Shown here: piece by piece, positions 63,710 to 64,000 of the stretch
Position numbering within the stretch: the stretch's first letter is position 1
Layout: each line of letters begins with the position of its first letter
Assembly: GCA_023055505.1 (NCBI GenBank)
Contig: JALIRH010000110.1
Coordinates: 806,001 to 870,000 of the forward strand
Source: Callipepla californica brunnescens
Lineage: Eukaryota; Chordata; Aves; Galliformes; Odontophoridae
Reading direction: 5' to 3'
DNA: 64,000 nt
Translations under genes and position numbers: made by a program
The notes under the pieces: model-generated
Seen by the model: the letters and a program-made list of their open reading frames with translations, nothing else
Told to the model about the DNA's origin: nothing
The model's database searches: none

Positions 63710-64000
63710 GTATGGGAAATGGGGGCTTTGGCTTGCAGCCTCGGTGAGGTACTGGGTGTTACTTGAAATGTGCTTGCTTTGCAGGTCAGATTGAAGAATG
63801 CCTGAGACGAGCAATATTTTTTTTTCCTGCCGTTGGGAGTCTGAACCTGCTGATTAATGCATCTCTCATTTCTTTTAGATACTTGACTTCACCCTCCCTT
63901 TGAATTTCCTTGGTGCTGCTAGAGGCTTCCAAGGCTTTTTTTTTTTTTTAATAGATGCTAAATGAGAGCTGTGACTCATTGGTCTGCTAATTGAATCCAA

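Overview
The window looks like vertebrate, almost certainly bird, nuclear DNA. It has CR1 LINEs ending in 8-bp tail repeats, ERV-L-like proviruses, exon fragments of KRAB and C2H2 zinc-finger genes with splice sites, poly-A-rich repeats and long gene-poor tracts. No bacterial-type operon, rRNA or tRNA gene was recognised. The CR1 subtypes suggest a galliform bird (weak inference). Degenerate exons of YTHDC2 (Z-linked in chicken, from general knowledge), young proviruses, satellites and a near-identical palindrome together suggest a sex chromosome, perhaps W. Placement is inference.

Layout. 1-0.6 kb: end of a decayed ERVK-like provirus on the minus strand. 1.0-1.2 kb: a shrunken solo LTR. 2.2-4.0 kb and 5.6-8.8 kb: GC-rich satellite DNA built on a recurring GGTAGAC motif (82-bp and 26-bp monomers plus an AT-rich and a C-rich module), with an ERV-L RT scrap and a broken C2H2 zinc-finger exon between. 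9.05-9.4 kb: an LTR of a second family. 9.6-15.95 kb: a near-complete ERV-L-like provirus with a perfect 5-bp target duplication. 16-30 kb: gene-poor sequence with two CR1 insertions.

From 29,997 to the window end lies a large inverted repeat. The left arm is 29,997-44,535, the spacer 44,536-49,457, and the right arm 49,458-64,000, cut by the window end. The arms differ by only 4 bp in length and by a few substitutions and poly-A changes. From outside inward each arm holds: a CA repeat; two 26-bp arrays with their modules; a KRAB gene fragment with two LTR insertions; 82-bp arrays; three degenerate YTHDC2 exons with introns; a CR1 tail; and the 5' LTR and leader of a second ERV-L-like provirus. 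The rest of that provirus forms most of the spacer, followed by degenerate telomere-like DNA. The palindrome boundary cuts through a heptad-repeat coding segment of that provirus.

No intact host gene was found. Candidates for a second look: the palindrome and its breakpoint, a CTCF-like core in the 82-bp satellite, a TTF-I/Sal-box-like motif in the 26-bp satellite, the unusual Gag N-terminus and heptad-repeat Gag of the proviruses, and stop codons shared by two separate proviruses.
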